NCBI GenBank assembly: GCA_963737835.1
Contig: CAVTUH010000001.1
Coordinates: forward strand, 3,658,001 to 3,722,000
Length of the DNA: 64,000 bases
Origin: Palsa-1248 sp963737835
Lineage (GTDB): Bacteria > Gemmatimonadota > Gemmatimonadetes > Gemmatimonadales > Gemmatimonadaceae
Reading direction: 5' to 3'
Every line of letters starts with the position of its first letter. Positions within the stretch are counted from its first letter, which is position 1. This document shows positions 11,790 to 21,229 of this stretch, in pieces. The notes below the pieces were generated by a model that saw nothing but the letters and a program-made list of their open reading frames with translations, ran no database searches and had not been told where the DNA came from. The position numbers were made by a program, and so were the translations under genes.

Positions 11790-13478
11790 TGCCGTCTGAA
11801 CACCACGCCGTGAATTCGGCCGGCGCCAAGTGTGAAACCAGTGACAGCTCCGGCGGCATCCCGTGTGAAGTGGATCAGTGAGTGATGGCAGCGTCTAGAG
11901 TAATGGCGGGCCCTTTGCGCGCGCCAGAAATGCGTCGTGCGCTGGAGACGTGAGCGACATGACTGGGCCGATCGGTGATTGAATCACGGCCTGATCCCCG
12001 TTCACGGTCACCGTGTAGGTGACTGCCAGCTCATCGCTCCAATAGCGCCCCGCGTATTCCTGCAGCTCGCTGGGCGACAAATGTCGGAGCTCCACGGGCG
12101 TTTTTACAACATCTCATCCGGCTCATTGCGGCGGGCCAGGCGCAGCGTGGCCGGTTGACCGGTCGGGCTTGGTTGGAAAGTGAGGACCGTTGACCCGTCG
12201 CGACCTAGCTGAAACGTTCTTTGTCCAGCGAACCGTAACGGCACTTTCTGCTCTCCGAACACAACGTAGGCCGTGTCTCCCCGCGGTTGCAATGTCGAAA
12301 AGGTCACCCTCGGTCGCGTTCCAATACGTAGCGCCAATGCCCGAAACATCGGCGCGAGGCGTGGGCGATCGATTTGTCTCTCCGCCGGCAGCTTCCATCA
12401 GGTGGCCAAGAAAAATGTCGGCGATTTGTTGATTGAGGTCGCTCGGGTTTGTTTCCGCAATGTTGCAAAGCGTGATGACTGAGAAGCGTTGTTCGGGGAA
12501 TCGGAGGATATCAGTCCGATATCCCATGAACCCACCTGCGTGGTCCACGGTCCTAAGTCCCCGGTACTCGCCTGGCATGAGGCCGAAGCCGTAGCCGCTC
12601 TTCTTCCCATTGGGTAGCACGTCGGACGTAGTGAGCATGTCAATGAACCCGGGACCACCCGGAATATCATGGTAAAAATTCTGGTCCCTGAGAAAAAGAT
12701 CTCGGACAGTGGAGTACAGACCGCCGTCACCCACCTGGTCGAAGTTCCAGAAGTAGTCAATCGCAAACTCGTTTTCGCCTACGCGATCGTAGCCGATAGC
12801 TCGGTTGGCAATTGTGTGGGGCGGTTCGTCGTGGAAGTGCGTGTGGTGCATGCCGAGGGGACGGAAAATGTGCTCGTCGGCAAACTCCCGAAGCGACTGC
12901 CCCGTGGCGCGCTCGATGATCATGCCGAGGAGAACATAGCCGGAGTTGCTGTACGCGTACCGCGTGCCCGGCGTGAACTCGGTCGCCTTCTGTCGCGCGA
13001 TCAGCTCGAGAACCTGTTGGTCAGTGTGGACGTCCTCTAGGTGCCACCCAGCCAGTGGCTCCAAGCCAAGGTAGTCGCGGAGGCCGCTCGTGTAATGCAC
13101 AAGCTCGCCGACGGTGATCTTCGTGCCATAGTCGGGAAGCTCGGGGATCCACTTCCGTATATCATCGTCGAGCGACAGCTTGTCAGCGCGCACGGCTAGG
13201 GCAATCGAGGCAGCTGTCGAACTGTTTTGCTACTGAGCCGAGGTAGAAGCTCGAGGAGTCGCTCAGCGGCAACTTGTAGTCGAGATCTTCAGAGCCGTAT
13301 CCGTGGGTGTACGTCAGCCGGCCGTTGCTCACGACTCCGACCGCACAACCCGGAGAGCCAGGATGATCCCAGCGAGCGAAGATTCGATCGACTCTGTCAT
13401 GCGCTGGGGCCTGGGCTGCAGCGACAGCATCGCGTGCGTCGCAGCGAGCAGGAATCCAAATACGATCGCCATCCTCAT
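11786..13478 (-). pseudogene. Serine beta-lactamase-like hydrolase with DUF3471-type tail, frameshifted
   Basis: Secreted beta-lactamase-fold hydrolase of about 564 codons. The ATG at 13478 has a GGAGG site 7 bp upstream and begins a signal peptide (MRMAIVFGFLLAATHA). SVAK is the SxxK motif, followed at once by a frameshift near 13215. The next 300 codons are open and include YSNSGYVLLG (second motif) and DHAGGFMGY (third motif, HxG). Further shifts near 12340, 12100 and 11900 divide the C-terminal beta-rich domain; the last frame reads TRDAAGAVTGFTLG and stops at 11786-11788, overlapping the DD-peptidase ATG. First gene of the leftward three-gene unit and divergent from the GntR gene. Confidence 0.8.
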
Positions 13479-13682
13479 GGACGGACCTCCGGTTGTAACG
13501 ACAAGAAACGCGGGTCCGCCGTAGTTCGGGACCCTTCGACGGCCTCGGAGATAGCGCCTCTGAACTGCCGCACCGGCACCGTTCAAGACTCCCTGGCAGT
13601 GGTGCATCAGCGACTCGCCATGTTTGCCGGGCGACGCCAACGGAGTCTGACGTGAGCCCGGAAGCTCATGAGTCAACCACAT

Positions 13683-13694
13683 TTTGCATGCAAA
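13683..13694. promoter_or_regulatory. 12-bp palindrome between divergent hydrolase and GntR genes
   Basis: TTTGCATGCAAA is a perfect 12-bp palindrome containing the TTGCATGCAA core. It lies 205 bp before the leftward hydrolase start and about 80 bp before the rightward GntR coding region, so one site could serve both units and autoregulate the regulator. Confidence 0.6.
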
Positions 13695-13774
13695 TACTAC
13701 GATCACCATGGACTGTGTGCAAGTCACTCACTCGGCCGGATGGCGTAATACTCCATGGGCGGGTATTATTATGG

Positions 13775-14561
13775 GTGCAATCGCATCCACAAATTCGGCC
13801 CGGCCCTCAGCGGGTGTACATACGGCTGCGGGACATGATCGTCGCCGGGGATTTGCCCGCCGGCACACGACTGATCGAGATGGATTTTGCGGCCCGCTTT
13901 GTGGTAAGCCGCACCCCGCTCCGGGAAGCGCTCCTACTGCTGCAGCGGGAGGGCTATGTCGTTGGAAATACCGGGGGTCAGCAATCGCGGCTGCGTGTAG
14001 CCCCACTCACTGCAGAAGACGCTCGGGACATTTGACCATCTGCGAGGCGAGATCGAAGGTCTGGCGGCGGCGCGGGCTGCGGAGCTGCCGGAGGCGGAGC
14101 GCTGCAAGATCGCCAAAGAGCATGCGAAGACTGAACCGCCAGCTAGCCAGGGCGGAAGCGGCGCCAAACGCCGACCCGAACCTGTTGCTCGAACGAATGA
14201 GGGCTTTCACGCGCATTATGTGCGCCCGGGCGGCACGCAGCGACTGCTCGCGGTTCATGACGCCATACGCCGTCAAACGGATCGCTATGAGCGGTTCTAT
14301 ATGACCAAACAGACCGGGCGTTTCTCCCTGTCCGGCGTGCGAGAACACGAGGCGATTGTCCGGGCGATCGAAGCGGGTGATCCTAAGGCGGCGCATGAGC
14401 AGGTGCGCTCTAACTGGCGAAACGCCTCCGACCGGCTCCGCGGAGTCATGGAACGCGAGGCACAAGCGTCCATGAACGGACTGAACCCGGACCGGGACGA
14501 AGTGTCGCGTCGGCAACAGAAGCGGGGCCGCAGTGTCAAACGGCGCAGAGAAAGGGCTTGA
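13775..14561 (+). pseudogene. FCD-domain GntR family transcriptional regulator, frameshifted
   Basis: FadR-subfamily regulator: N-terminal winged helix (RVYIRLRDMIVAGDLPAG to SRTPLREALLLLQREGYV) and C-terminal all-helical FCD ligand domain (NEGFHAHYV, then REHEAIVRAIEAGDPKAA). The winged helix ends in one frame at about 14035; the FCD domain is divided over two others with shifts near 14035, 14125 and 14195. GTG at 13775 is the in-frame start that fits best; an ATG at 13771 is in another frame. It is the only transcription factor in the island and lies in its middle, beside the 12-bp palindrome. Family members usually bind such palindromes and respond to small carboxylates or amino acids; the ligand here is unknown. 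Confidence 0.8.
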
Positions 14562-14771
14562 GGTCACTGCAGTGCGGCAGGGGACCCCGGCGCCCGCACT
14601 ACAACGCGAGTTAGGTGCCGCATTAGGACTGCCGGGGACGACCCCAGTTTGTCAGCTGTTGAGAAAAGAGGATCAAAGAGATTCTTCCGGCGGACAAGTC
14701 CGCCCGTTGGTCGGGGGTCAACCAAACCGTTCCGGACGCGCGAATTGACTCGGGCTGCGAGAGGCGCTGGA

Positions 14772-16495
14772 TCACGCGCCGCGTTCGATCAGGCGCTTCG
14801 CGGCTGAGCACTGCCGCGAACACGTGCTCTGGCGCGAGTCCCGAAACCCGCACCTGATGCGCATTGAGCCGCGCGCAGAGTCGAGGTCGAATGTCGCGCT
14901 CGCCGAACCGCCGCGCACAACGGTTGTCGCGACGAATGGAATGGGGCCAGGTGGATGCCCTGCAACGAGGGCTGGGGTTGTGGGCGGTGGTCGCCGCGGG
15001 TGCGCCACCTGCTCATAGGCGTACGCGATGGCGACAAGTCGAGTATCGGCGAACGGGGGCCCTAGCAACTCTCTACCGATCGGTAGCCCGCGCGCCGTGA
15101 ATCCGGCGGGGGCAGCCAGCGCGGGCAGGCCGGATACAGCTGACAGCAAACAACTCTCAGTGCCGGAATTCTGTTCGCCGATTAGCCCTGGGACCCGAAG
15201 GGAAGTTGGGTAGAGGAGCGCATCCAAGCGTTGCGTCTTTAGTACCGCGTTCAACACATTGTCTACCGTCCGACGCTGTACCAGAGCTGCTTTGTAGGCG
15301 TCCCCGGTGCGGGTGCCGGCAGAGTCTCGATACCGGAATCGGCGTTCGAGTGCATCCGCGTAGAGCCCCTTTGCCAGAATCTCTGCTAGCGAGTGGACGG
15401 GTGCGGGCAGGCTCACGCGACAGGTAATCGATCAGATCGAACTTGAACTCAAAATCCGTGACGCTCGCGCGGCCGATAACGCTATCGGGGAGAGGAAGAC
15501 TGACGTAGACGATTTCAGCCCCATGTGACCGCATCTGCTCGACCGCGGCGCGAATCACTCTTGCTCCCTCGAACTCCTCGGGTGCTGTGTCAGTGTGCGC
15601 GCGGATCATCCCCAACCGCAAGCCGCGGAGTGTTCCGCTGGCCAGTGATTGCACGAAACGAGGCGGAGACCGCCCCTGGTACGCAGTCATCGCCGCGGCC
15701 GTTGGATCGGATCCGGCGATCGCGTCGAGTCCGATCGCGAGATCGATTACCGTACGGGCGAGTGGTCCGGCGACGTCCTGCGAGTGCGACAAGGGGATGA
15801 TGCCTCTTGTGCTGATCAGGCCCTGAGTGGGACGCAACGCGAACAGTCCGTTGAAAGCCGCGGGGAGGCGTAGTGAGCCGCATGTGTCAGTCCCATAGGA
15901 CACCGCAGCAAAGCTGGCTGCGCTCGCCACAGCACTTCCGCCCTCGACCCTCCGGGGTTGCGTTCAGGGTCGTACGCGTTGAGAGTCTGACCACCGAGTG
16001 AGTCCTTGTGGTGGTGCCACTCGCGAGCTCGTGCATGTTCGTCTTGCCTAGGATAACGGCGCCCGCTGCGCGTAGCTTCTGAACGATGAAAGCGTCGTCG
16101 TCCGGCACGAACGTCGCGAGCGCCACCGAGCCGCCGGAGGTCGGCATGTCCCGTGTATCGTAGTTGTCCTTGAGCAGCACTGGGATTCCGTGCAATGGGC
16201 CGCGCACATGACCAGCCTTGCGCTCGGCGTCCAGCGCTGCAGCCTCTGCGCGTGCATGCGGATTCAGTCGGATGATGGAGTTGAGCTTTGGGCCGCTGCG
16301 ATCATATGCCTGGATGCGCGCCAGATAGGCATCGACCAGTCCGAGCGCGTTGGCGCGGCCGTTCGACATCGCGGCCTGTAGTTCGGGAATGGTCGTAGTT
16401 ACGACGTTGATCCGGCAGGTCGAAGGCCCGGACTGGCCGAACGCCTGCGTGGACAGGACCGCCGTGATGGCGATCGCGCAAAGAGTGCGGCTCAC
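14772..16495 (-). pseudogene. Amidase signature family hydrolase (secreted), frameshifted
   Basis: Ser-cisSer-Lys amidase expected to release ammonia from amides, probably in the periplasm: the GTG at 16495 opens a signal peptide (MSRTLCAIAITAVLSTQAFG). The Lys is in PVLLKDNYDT. The GGSSGGSA nucleophile region is hit by a one-base deletion near 15950, and the following GTDTGGSxR motif reads GTDTCGSLR, a Gly-to-Cys change next to the cis-Ser. Another shift near 15420 moves reading to the frame that ends at 14772. The GTG overlaps the upstream D-aminoacylase stop as GTGA. Without repair this product could not be active. Confidence 0.85.
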
Positions 16496-18094
16496 TGTAT
16501 GGTCGGACGCCGTGAAAGGATGTGTCCAAAGCGGCCGCCAGTGAACTGCGTTCCCTCCATCTCAAGGCCGCCGTTGACAACAATGGCGACCATTCCTGTT
16601 GACAACTGATGCGGACGCGCGTACGTAGCGAGATCGCGCAGGACTGGGAAGGATCGAACACCAAGAGGTCAGCCTTCATGCCCGAGCGAATCGCTCCTCG
16701 ATCATCGATATGGAAGACGCTGGCCGGGAGACTCGTCATACTTCGGATCGCCGCCGGCATGTCGATCGATGTGGTCCTCGATCACGTACTTGCGGATTTT
16801 CCTGGCAAACGACCCATAGAATCGCGGATGCGATCCCTTGCCCCATCGAGACGAGCCCTCCGTCGGTGCACGTCATGGTCCACGGCTGACGCATGAAGGT
16901 CGCGATGTCGGCCTCACTCATGTTGAACGAGGTGACGCCGGCATCCCCATGGGCGAAAAGCGCGATCGAGAGTGCGAGCGGATCCGTGTTGCGCTCACGG
17001 GCGACGTCAGCAAGTGTTTTCCCTTCGATTGAGTGATCGGCGTCGTAATCGCTGAACTGTAGCCGGCCGGGCCCCCCGCGACGGTCCAAATTCTCAGCCA
17101 TGTCGTGGCGCAGCCGCACTCCGTCGCGCGGATCCGCAATACGACGCAAGAGCGCCGAATCACCACCGACCAACGCCCATCGCGGCACGAGCCGGCTGAT
17201 GGACTGGTGCCTGAAGCGTCGTATGGGTATTGGTCGGCGTATACTGGGATGCCGGCCGCGCGCGCTTGCTGAATGCGCTCCACGATATACGTCCCCAACC
17301 CCCAGACGTGAGGACCGAGTGCCTTGATATGGGTAACGATGCCGGGGAAATGCGACTCTCGGGCGACTCGGATCACCTCGTCGACTGCGGCTACCAGTCT
17401 TACCGTGTAGTCCGATTCATCCCGAATGTGACTGCTATAGACACCTCCGTACGAGCCCGCGATTCTTGCGAGATCAATGATCTCTTCGGTCTTGGAGTAA
17501 CTCGCTGGCGCGTAGAATGGGCCGTCCGACATCCCGAATGCACCGGCCTCCATTCCCTGCCGCACCAAGGTGCGCATCCGGTCGAGCTCTCCCGGGGTAG
17601 GATCGCGGTCGCTCATGCCAAGCACCGCTCGGCGCACGGACCCGTGGCCGATCATTAACGCAACGTTGACTCCAAGCGCGTTCCGTTGCAGATCGAGGCG
17701 TTGCTTTGAGAGGTCGACAGGGCCGCCGCCATCGGGGTTGCCTACTATTGTAGTGATGCCCTGAGCGAGTAGTGGCTGCGCTGGGGCTAAAGCACGACTA
17801 TCGAGGCTGGGGGCAGCATGGGAGTGGACATCGATGAAGCCCGGCGTGACGACAAGGCCGGTGGCATCGATGACATGCGAGGCGGTCCGCGCCCTCGAGG
17901 TTCCCGACGGAGGCGATCCGGTCTCCGCTGACCGCAATGTCGGCGTAGAACCAGGGGTTGCCACTGCCATCGAGGACTCGACCGTTCTTTATAATCAGAT
18001 CGTAACGTGGTGGCTGTGAGCGGTCCTGTGCGTGGACCGGTGAGACAAGCGACATCACCAGCACCGCACCCGCCACGGTCGCATGTTTCGACAC
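16492..18094 (-). pseudogene. N-acyl-D-amino-acid deacylase (D-aminoacylase), frameshifted
   Basis: Amidohydrolase-superfamily metal enzyme that removes acyl groups from N-acyl-D-amino acids. The GTG at 18094 has a good AAAGGAGAG site and a signal peptide ending near SPVHAQ. Motifs in order: VTPGFIDVHSHAA (metal HxH), SSHIRDES, VTHIKALG and CTDGGL. Frames switch near 17890, 17190 and 16760, and again near 16650 before the tail GGRFGHILSRRPTIQ and a TGA at 16492-16494. That TGA overlaps the amidase start. It follows the alpha/beta hydrolase by 15 bp. Together with the amidase and the DD-peptidase it points to D-amino-acid containing substrates. Confidence 0.85.
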
Positions 18095-18109
18095 TGCGGC
18101 TCTCCTTTG

Positions 18110-19131
18110 CTAATTCCGTTGATAGAACTCGCGCATGGCCTGCTCCACCTCACGTTCGTTTGCGGTGAACACAAAATGCCGCGAGTTCAACAGGTCGAGC
18201 ACCTGACCATGCGGCGTTTGACGACGGAAATACTCGTCCTGCTGCTTTTCCCATCCGTACGAGTAGGCGGTATACCGAGCGGCCATGTCGCGCGTCGCCG
18301 AATCCATGGTAGCAAACCACGGGTACAGATCCTCGGGTCGTGCGACGAGGTTGTAAATCGCGAGCGCCGGAGCTTGAATGCGGCGCCACGCAGGGCTTAC
18401 CACACTGCGCGTGGTCTCTTCCCAAGCCGGATTACGGGTGTGCTTCAACGTGATCAACCGGCCGTCGGGTCCGAACTGGTACAGGTTCCGATCTCCGCTT
18501 CCGGAAGCGCGACTTCTTCGATCCTGGCAATGTAGGCACGCATCCCGGCTGGCGATGCCTGCTCCTCCTGGCTGGGTGGCGGTGGGGAGGGTGCGGGCAA
18601 CGGCTCGATCAAGTCTTCATAGTCGAACGCAGCGTCGAGGTAGACGAGCGTGTGAACGCGATCGGGGAAAAGAGTAGCGAACTGACTCAGCATCGCTCCG
18701 CCAAACGAATGCCCAACGAGATTAGCGCGCACTACGCCGAGGGAATCGAGGACGGCGCGCACGTCCGTTACCAAGGTGGTCAGATCGTTGTTGGCCGTTG
18801 GGTGACTCGACGCACCGTTACCGCGACGGGTAATGCCATATACGTGGAATTGGTCCGTGAACCTCGGGGCAAAATCGTCGAAGGAATGGGCGGTATTGCC
18901 AAACCCGTGCAGGAAAACGATCGCATCGCCCGTTCCGCCCCAATCAAGCACTTCTAACCGAACGTTTGGCGCCACCTCAATCATCCGTACACGGTGACTG
19001 GATGGGTCGCGCCACTGGTCTTGCGGACCGCTCCCAGGCCGAGGGACCGATTGGGCGACCGTGTAGGTGGGAATCACCAAGCGAGCGGCGACCACGATGG
19101 CTGCGCCGCTCGTGAAGACGCGAGACCGCAA
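18110..19131 (-). pseudogene. Secreted alpha/beta hydrolase, single frameshift
   Basis: Alpha/beta hydrolase with signal peptide (SGAAIVVAARLVIPTYTVAQ), oxyanion motif FLHGFG, nucleophile GHSFGG and final His in NSRHFVF. The first 225 codons and the last 115 are in two frames joined near 18482, where LYQFGPDGRLITLK is regained after one base. The start used (TTG at 19131) has no clear ribosome binding site. It heads the leftward unit hydrolase/D-aminoacylase/amidase. Substrate not predictable; esters or amides are likely from the company it keeps. Confidence 0.75.
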
Positions 19132-19233
19132 GCGTTCGCGCCACCGCTGCGTGGAGCAAGGAGCAACCGGCTTGGCAAGCGCTTGGGACGAGTCATGGAG
19201 TGGCCGGCGGCGGACGGATCAGGGCGTTTCAAC

Positions 19234-19243
19234 TTGCATGCAA
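19234..19243. promoter_or_regulatory. Perfect TTGCATGCAA palindrome before the hydrolase unit
   Basis: Perfect copy of the island palindrome, 103 bp upstream of the alpha/beta hydrolase start codon. Confidence 0.55.
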
Positions 19244-19400
19244 TCAGGCCAGAAGACAAGGAGCGCCTAAAGCCCGGGTGCGGCCCGACCGAGCCGTTTT
19301 GCGTCACATGGACCAGGAGTTGCGCGCAGGCAAGGCGTGCTTTGACTAAGCCGATCGCCTTGCCTACGCCGGCGGTTGCCGGGGGTTAGCGACGAATTAA

Positions 19401-19410
19401 TTGCATGCAG
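19401..19410. promoter_or_regulatory. TTGCATGCAG site, second copy before the hydrolase unit
   Basis: One mismatch from the palindrome, inside an AT-rich stretch (AATTAATTGCATGC) 270 bp upstream of the hydrolase start. It may be a distal operator or belong to the island edge. Confidence 0.45.
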
Positions 19411-19854
19411 ATTGTGCCGGACAGGGGTACACCTCTAGGGCGGGCAGCTCGGCGCGGACATCCGTGCGTCAGCTTGCGGTGCAGTGTTGCTGCCCATCGT
19501 GTAACCGCTGCTCACAAGGCATAATCACAGTCGTTTACGATTGCCCAGTCATTCAGCTATCCGTCCCCCCTCCTCACTAATCACCGCGACGAGGCGCGCT
19601 CGATGGTGCGTCACAGATGAGTGGGAGAGAATGGTCTTCCTTCCGGATCTGGCGCTCCGAAATGCCTCGGAGATCATGGCGGAGCGGCATACGCGCCGAA
19701 CAAAAGCCCTGACTTTGTTTGGACGACACGTCTCGGTACCGGTGAGCTCCGGCGCGCCGACGAGCGACCGTCAGTCTGTGAAGCCCGGTGGACAGAGCGC
19801 CGGGTGGCGCTTGCGAAGCCACTTCACTACGTCCGCTCGCAGCGCAGTGACCAC

Positions 19855-20235
19855 TCAATGGAGGTCCTCCGCTTCCGCTGCCAATGTCGCGCCTGCCTGC
19901 TCGTAGTTGATCTGATTGCGTTTGCGCCGGATCGCGTCCAGAAAGTCCACGGTCTTGGCGCTAGTCCCCACTGTCTCGCGCAACGAGAGAATGGCTCGCT
20001 CGTGAGCGCGCTCTCGGCCTGGTCGGTACCCTTCCGCCACCAACGCAAGCGTCGCGAGTTGCAGTGCCGCATTGTACGTGATGCCCAGTTGCCAGTCGGG
20101 ACTAAGACGCGGGACCGCCGCGTCGGTCAGATCCCGATCGACGACGGCCAAGAGATCTGCGATCTCCTGCTTGCTCGCCTCGTGGGCGACCAGCCAGTGG
20201 TTAGCGACCCAGTCTCGCAAGCTCACGATCGTCAC
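19855..20235 (-). CDS. HEPN domain protein, toxin-like partner of MNT
   Basis: All-helical 126-residue protein. Near the C-terminus it has RRKRNQINYE (Arg106-Asn107, Tyr111), the Arg-Asn-x3-Tyr form of the HEPN motif in which the usual His is absent. HEPN partners of MNT proteins are RNases or substrates of their nucleotidyltransferase. The ATG at 20235 lies 35 bp inside the end of the upstream MNT gene, as expected of a coupled two-gene module. If the missing His matters, RNase activity may be weak or lost. Confidence 0.7.
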   Translation of the reverse strand: MTIVSLRDWVANHWLVAHEASKQEIADLLAVVDRDLTDAAVPRLSPDWQLGITYNAALQLATLALVAEGYRPGRERAHERAILSLRETVGTSAKTVDFLDAIRRKRNQINYEQAGATLAAEAEDLH

Positions 20236-20812
20236 CCACCACGAAGACCTTGGGCCCAGCCAGAATTCGTTTCAGAAACGGCAGCCCGCGCTTCAACTTC
20301 TCGCGAAACTCTCGCACTGGGTACATAGAAGGATTTACTTCGCGGCCGAGCCGCTGCTCGGCCTGGCGAAGGGCTGGGACGACCTCCTGCAGCGAAGCCT
20401 TCCCAACGATCAAGAGGTCGACGTCGCTGCGTACGGTCGCTCGCCCAGTCGCGACCGAGCCATAAACCAGCGCCACGTCGATCCGCCCGAGAAATGGAGC
20501 GAGCGTTGTGCGCAGGACATCGACTGCCCCCGTCGTCTTCTCGACAATGGCTTGAAGCTCGGGGAAGACGGCGGCCTCACGATTGGCGGAGAAATAGACC
20601 TGGTGCCCCCGCGTTTCCCGGGTAAGCAGACCCGCGTCAACGAGCTGTTTGAGCTCGCGCTGTACAGCGCCGGATCCTCCCCCTGCTGCCCGCAGAATCT
20701 CTCGAAGGTAGAACCGCTCGTCAGGCCGGCCAAGCAGCAGCGCCAGTACATCACGACGCACGGAACCAAACAGCAGGCGCGCGACGCGGTCCGGTTGGCT
20801 GTCTGTGCCCAT
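20201..20812 (-). CDS. Winged-helix plus MNT nucleotidyltransferase antitoxin-like protein
   Basis: 203 residues. Residues about 10-75 form a winged helix (LREILRAAGGGSGAVQREL) and about 112-137 the minimal nucleotidyltransferase core YGSVATGR...SDVDLLIVG, with the GS pair (118-119) and the metal Asp pair (130 and 132) intact. MNT antitoxins of HEPN/MNT systems modify or bind their HEPN partner; the attached DNA-binding domain should allow autoregulation. The ATG at 20812 is chosen because it lies inside a perfect inverted repeat and because homology starts just after it; the frame is open further upstream but looks non-coding. Confidence 0.8.
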   Translation of the reverse strand: MGTDSQPDRVARLLFGSVRRDVLALLLGRPDERFYLREILRAAGGGSGAVQRELKQLVDAGLLTRETRGHQVYFSANREAAVFPELQAIVEKTTGAVDVLRTTLAPFLGRIDVALVYGSVATGRATVRSDVDLLIVGKASLQEVVPALRQAEQRLGREVNPSMYPVREFREKLKRGLPFLKRILAGPKVFVVGDDRELARLGR

Positions 20813-20842
20813 CGTGGGCACAAATGTACCTATTCTGGGCAC
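20804..20842. promoter_or_regulatory. Operator-like repeats over the MNT start codon
   Basis: TGTGCCCA (20804-20811) and TGGGCACA (20815-20822) form a perfect inverted repeat with a 3-bp centre covering the ATG. A third copy TGGGCAC (20836-20842) repeats the right arm exactly 21 bp further upstream, two helical turns away. This suits binding by the winged-helix domain of the MNT protein (inference). Confidence 0.55.
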
Positions 20843-21103
20843 GTGTTGGCAAGACTGGAAGTGCTTGCAGACTGGAAGGCTTGCACAATTGGGCGCGGCC
20901 AGCGCTGAGGCACCAAAATGGTCAGGCTTCTGTCGGGCTTCCGCAACCTCCAAGTTCTTGTGCACTTCCTCGCCACCGTTCAGTGGGCCTTGACAGACTG
21001 CATTTCATTCGTCGTGATGGAAGAGCGTGAACTCACCCTCGCTGCGACCGGCGATCGGCATTTTCGACAAGCTGGCTTCACTCCGCTCCTCGGCTCCGAC
21101 TGA

Positions 21104-21229
21104 TCAGATCCTCCAAGCGACGCTCTGTAGACAACCCCGCGCGGCCGCCCGCAACAAAGCGATGACTTCGTTGTCCCCTGCAACATCACATGCCGTACGG
21201 ATGGCGTGCTCCGACTCTGCGGGCGTCAC
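21104..21229 (-). pseudogene. Truncated partner gene after the winged-helix regulator
   Basis: A GTG at 21229 overlaps the regulator stop as GTGA and opens 41 codons beginning MTPAESEHAIRTACDVAG. This start resembles that of nucleotidyltransferase-like proteins usually paired with this regulator type, as I remember the family. After about 22 residues the likeness ends and a stop follows. Read as the stump of a partner gene; the family call is tentative. Confidence 0.4.

Larger units (their letters stand above)
19132..19854. other. Intergenic boundary of the peptide island
   Basis: About 720 bp between the island and the HEPN gene. It holds two copies of the island palindrome (19234 and 19401). 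No open frame here resembles a protein family, and the AT-rich patch at 19391-19410 stands out from the GC-rich flanks. Confidence 0.5.

Noticed and set aside
441..19410. Prophage or integrative element
   Set aside because: No integrase, transposase, tRNA or flanking direct repeats seen around the island.
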